Part shown: positions 5,951 through 8,263 of the stretch, one piece after another
Position numbering within the stretch: the first letter of the stretch is position 1
Layout: each line of letters opens with the position of its first letter
Assembly: GCA_002085285.1 (NCBI GenBank)
Contig: NATK01000055.1
Location: 1-8,263, forward strand
Length of the DNA: 8,263 nucleotides
Source of the DNA: Candidatus Latescibacteria bacterium 4484_7
GTDB lineage: Bacteria > Krumholzibacteriota > Krumholzibacteriia > Krumholzibacteriales > Krumholzibacteriaceae
Direction of reading: 5' to 3'
Notes under the pieces: generated by a model
Told to the model about the DNA's origin: nothing
What the model saw: the letters and a program-made list of their open reading frames with translations, nothing else
Databases searched by the model: none
Made by a program: the position numbers and the translations under genes

Positions 5951-6657
5951 GGGGATTTGATTTGAGCGATTTTTACGATGGTTTCACACCTGAAGCAGTG
6001 TCCGATAGCGCGAATGGTTTGTTCGAAACCTTGGTTCCCGAACTCGATGCCCTTGCCAAATCGCTCGGAGAGGATTTCGATTCCTGCGCAACGAGGAACA
6101 ACTATGAGGATGAGGTAAGGAGATCGATCGTATCGGCATATGAGAAGGGAGTATCGAAAGGACTTGAAGAGGCCCTCTATTGGAAACACAAGGCTAAGGA
6201 GGAGATTTCAGACGTGATTTCGTCAGTGATTTCTTCGAAGCGTTCGATGCTGACAGCGCTGGAGGGCGAGTTGCTAAAGCTTTCGATTGCCATAGCAGAA
6301 AAGGTCGTTAAGAGCAAGATAGAAGATAACGTAGTCGAATGCCTCAAGAACCAGATCGAATCGTGCTTGAGACAGGTGGGCAAGGAGGTTCCTGTACAGC
6401 TGAGGCTAAATCCAGAGGACGTTGCAGCGGTTAGAGAGCTACTGGAAGACAGCGAGTCGCCGTTTCCGATGTTAAACGAGGTAAGGCTGGTCGAGGATCG
6501 TAGAGTGGATAGAGGCGGTTGCATTCTCGAGAGCGAAAAGGGGGCATTGAGGGCGACAATCAATGAACAAATCGAAAAGATCTCACAGGTGATAGAAAGG
6601 GAATATGGAAAATCAGTTACTGAAGAGGTGGGATCATCTCCACTCGGTGGTACGTAA
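5947..6657 (+). CDS. fliH: Flagellar assembly protein FliH
   Basis: FliH is the dimeric regulator of the FliI ATPase; it tethers FliI to the export gate and the C ring. The product has 236 residues. The middle is a long helix that includes a GxxxG step (YEKGVSKGLEEAL, 65-77), fewer such steps than many FliH proteins show. The C-terminal V-type ATPase E-like domain includes LSIAIAEKVVKSKI (112-125), QLRLNPEDVAAV (151-162) and the FliH signature VRLVEDRRVDRGGCILESEKG (179-199). The start is uncertain. ATG 5947 overlaps the fliG stop as ATGA but has no Shine-Dalgarno. TTG 5962, five codons later, has GAGGGGA (5949-5955) at good spacing and may be the real start, as fliF also uses TTG. The 3' end overlaps fliI by 53 bases. 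Confidence 0.9.
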   Translation: MRGFDLSDFYDGFTPEAVSDSANGLFETLVPELDALAKSLGEDFDSCATRNNYEDEVRRSIVSAYEKGVSKGLEEALYWKHKAKEEISDVISSVISSKRSMLTALEGELLKLSIAIAEKVVKSKIEDNVVECLKNQIESCLRQVGKEVPVQLRLNPEDVAAVRELLEDSESPFPMLNEVRLVEDRRVDRGGCILESEKGALRATINEQIEKISQVIEREYGKSVTEEVGSSPLGGT

Positions 6658-7936
6658 GATCAATCCGGTTCTTTCGAGCGGAAGGGTGACATCGATGGTC
6701 GGGTTGGTCGCCGAAGTCGAGGGCGTCAGTGCCTCGGTTGGCGACCTTTGCCGTATTGAAACCGGCAGAAACACCGAGTCGATCGTCGCTGAGGTGGTGG
6801 GGTTCAGAGACGAAAGGCTCCTCGTTATGCCTCTCGAGCGGACGATAGGTGTCGGTGAAGGGAGCCCCGTCTTTCCATTGGGAAAGAGACTGGATGTTCC
6901 CGTCGGTGAACAGCTGCTTGGCAGGGTAATCGGTGCTCTCGGGGAGCCGCTCGACGGTAACCCACAGATAGTGGCGGGGGAATGGCGACCGCTCGACGGG
7001 CTTGCTCCGTCTCCTATGACAAGGAGACCGATCAAGAGCATACTCGAGACCGGCATAAAGGTAGTCGATTCGACCGTGCCCACGGGGATAGGCCAGAGGA
7101 TGGGTATTTTTGCCGGTAGCGGAGTCGGCAAGAGTGTGTTGCTTGGGATGATATGCAGATATGCCAGGAGCGATGTAAACGTGATAGCTTTGATCGGTGA
7201 AAGAGGCAGGGAGGTTAGAGAGTTTGTTGACAACATCCTCGGAAGGAAAGGTCTCGAAAAGTCGGTCGTGGTGGTGGCGACTTCCGATAGGAGCCCCGTG
7301 ATGAGGGTGAAGGGCGCCGAAACAGCGATGACGATCGCCGAATACTTCAGGGACATGGGTAAAAACGTCCTCTTCATCATGGATTCTGTGACAAGGTACG
7401 CTATGGCTCAACGTGAGATAGGTCTTGCAATCGGGGAGCCTCCCACCTCGAGAGGATACACGCCTTCTGTTTTCGCCAAGTTGCCTGCCCTTCTCGAGAG
7501 AGCGGGCAGCAGTGCAAACGGCAGTATTACGGGTTTCTATTCGGTATTGGTGGAAGGCGACGATGTCAGTGCCGACCCTTTGACGGATGCAGTCAGGGCT
7601 ATACTCGACGGGCATATCATTCTGTCACGCCGTATCGCCAATACGGGTCAGTATCCTGCAGTGGATGTTCTGGAGAGTGTTTCGAGACTCGCATCGGCTC
7701 TCCTCAACGAGAGACAGCAGCAGGTCAGGGAAAAGGTGCTACGATGGTTTGCTAATTACAGGGAGGCGGAGGATCTGATCAATATCGGCGCCTATGAACG
7801 CGGAAGCAATCCGACAATCGACGAGGCGATAGAGATGACGCAAAAGCTCAGGGAATTCTTCAGACAGCCTATAGAGCAGTCTTTTTCGTTCGCTGAGACG
7901 GAGAAGGCACTGATGAATATCGTCGGTGGTTTTTGA
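6605..7936 (+). CDS. fliI: Flagellum-specific export ATPase FliI
   Basis: FliI is the cytoplasmic hexameric ATPase that unfolds and releases export substrates from their chaperones. It is related to F1-ATPase beta. The 443-residue length is normal. An N-terminal barrel (about 26-95, with GRVTSMVGLVAEVEG) is followed by the ATPase core. The Walker A motif is AGSGVGKS (170-177), the catalytic-glutamate segment is GERGREVREF (198-207), and Walker B is VLFIMD (255-260). The conserved SRGYTPSVFAKLPALLERAG lies at 282-301, and AILDGHIILSRRIA near 332-345. The segment VEGDDVSADPLTDAV (316-330) seems to have one residue more than the common DDMNDP/DDMNEP form. The ATG at 6605 lies within fliH, with AGGGA only two bases upstream, so translation is probably coupled to fliH. 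Confidence 0.96.
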   Translation: MENQLLKRWDHLHSVVRKINPVLSSGRVTSMVGLVAEVEGVSASVGDLCRIETGRNTESIVAEVVGFRDERLLVMPLERTIGVGEGSPVFPLGKRLDVPVGEQLLGRVIGALGEPLDGNPQIVAGEWRPLDGLAPSPMTRRPIKSILETGIKVVDSTVPTGIGQRMGIFAGSGVGKSVLLGMICRYARSDVNVIALIGERGREVREFVDNILGRKGLEKSVVVVATSDRSPVMRVKGAETAMTIAEYFRDMGKNVLFIMDSVTRYAMAQREIGLAIGEPPTSRGYTPSVFAKLPALLERAGSSANGSITGFYSVLVEGDDVSADPLTDAVRAILDGHIILSRRIANTGQYPAVDVLESVSRLASALLNERQQQVREKVLRWFANYREAEDLINIGAYERGSNPTIDEAIEMTQKLREFFRQPIEQSFSFAETEKALMNIVGGF

Positions 7937-7966
7937 TACTCGTAACTGGATGCGGAGAATAAGTCG

Positions 7967-8263
7967 ATGAAGAGAAAGCTCAAGAAGATAAAAAGAATCA
8001 AGAAATTCTATGAGCAGAAGAAGAACATACGTATGCTCGATCTTCAGAAGGCGGTCGCTGAGAGGATGCGGCGAAAGAAGAGGTATTCTCTGATCGAATC
8101 GAGAAAGTCGGAATATCTGCAGAATATCGAGGCAAGACTGAATGCCGAGATAGATCTCAACTTTCTCATGAATCTCGAAGGTGGTCTCGCCTTCTTCAAT
8201 GAAAGCCTGAAAAGAGCCGCCTCGCGGTTGAATGAAGCGGCAAGAGCGGAGGCGGCCAAGAGA
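7967..8263 (+). CDS. fliJ: FliJ-like flagellar export chaperone (3' partial)
   Basis: A coding frame of 99 codons opens at ATG 7967 and runs off the right edge without a stop. GGAGA at 7954-7958 lies eight bases upstream, and the gene begins 30 bases after the fliI stop. The product is strongly basic at the N-terminus (MKRKLKKIKRIKKFYEQKK) and then a continuous charged helix (DLQKAVAERMRRKKRY, YLQNIEARLNAEIDLNFL), with no membrane segment. That is the coiled-coil character of FliJ, the stalk-like protein that fits into the FliI ring and contacts FlhA. FliJ sequences are poorly conserved, so the name depends on the position directly after fliI plus the coiled-coil pattern. About 50 residues are probably missing, judging by usual family length. 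Confidence 0.75.
   Translation, partial: MKRKLKKIKRIKKFYEQKKNIRMLDLQKAVAERMRRKKRYSLIESRKSEYLQNIEARLNAEIDLNFLMNLEGGLAFFNESLKRAASRLNEAARAEAAKR

Noticed and set aside
6617..7615. Long reverse-strand open frame (332 codons) inside fliI, with another in a second reverse frame (6634-7380).
   Set aside because: Both lie wholly within the highly conserved FliI ATPase, and their products are His/Arg/Ser-rich and unlike any protein family I know. They reflect codon bias on the coding strand.
1..8263. CRISPR arrays, tRNA or rRNA genes, insertion sequences, integrase genes or toxin-antitoxin pairs.
   Set aside because: I found no repeated spacer arrays, no tRNA-like or rRNA segments, and no transposase or integrase motifs; the window is a continuous flagellar operon with uniform codon style.

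Overview
The window is a flagellar basal-body and export-apparatus gene cluster, with every supported gene on the + strand. The order is flgM-like (5' partial), a regulated non-coding gap of about 430 bases, a predicted exported TPR protein, a FlgN/FliT-like chaperone, flgB, flgC, fliE, fliF, fliG, fliH, fliI and fliJ (3' partial). The flgBC-fliEFGHIJ core is the common bacterial order for the rod, MS ring, rotor and export ATPase. Base composition is moderate, and AGA, AGG, ATA and CTC codons are common. A good sigma-54 promoter and a FlgM-type anti-sigma factor suggest a Gram-negative (diderm) bacterium with tiered flagellar control. I cannot place it in a phylum from sequence alone; a lineage outside the well-studied Proteobacteria is likely, given the diverged TPR protein and the variant FliG motif.

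Region by region: bases 3-263 hold the C-terminal part of a FlgM-like protein that runs in from outside the window. Bases 264-693 hold no convincing gene but carry layered regulatory signals. These are a sigma-70-like promoter candidate (303-330), an intrinsic terminator (574-595), an alternative hairpin that would compete with it (549-578), and a near-consensus sigma-54 promoter (621-636) followed by a strong ribosome binding site. From 694 to the right edge the genes are packed tightly. Two junctions are ATGA overlaps, one overlap is 53 bases, and the largest gap is 33 bases, so this looks like one transcription unit driven from the sigma-54 promoter. It continues beyond the window within fliJ.

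How the genes work together: FliF forms the MS ring, FliE joins it to the rod, and FlgB and FlgC form the proximal rod. FliG is the rotor ring on the cytoplasmic face of FliF. FliH, FliI and FliJ are the soluble ATPase complex that feeds substrates to the export gate. The FlgN/FliT-like protein would escort late substrates, and the FlgM-like protein would hold back sigma-28 until the hook and basal body are finished. The exported TPR protein is unrecognised, but its position as first gene of the basal-body operon points to a role in motor assembly or a periplasmic scaffold.

The cluster itself is conventional. The parts worth a second look are the possible short RNA or attenuated leader before the sigma-54 promoter, the exported TPR protein, the FliG EHVQ variant and the short periplasmic collar of FliF.
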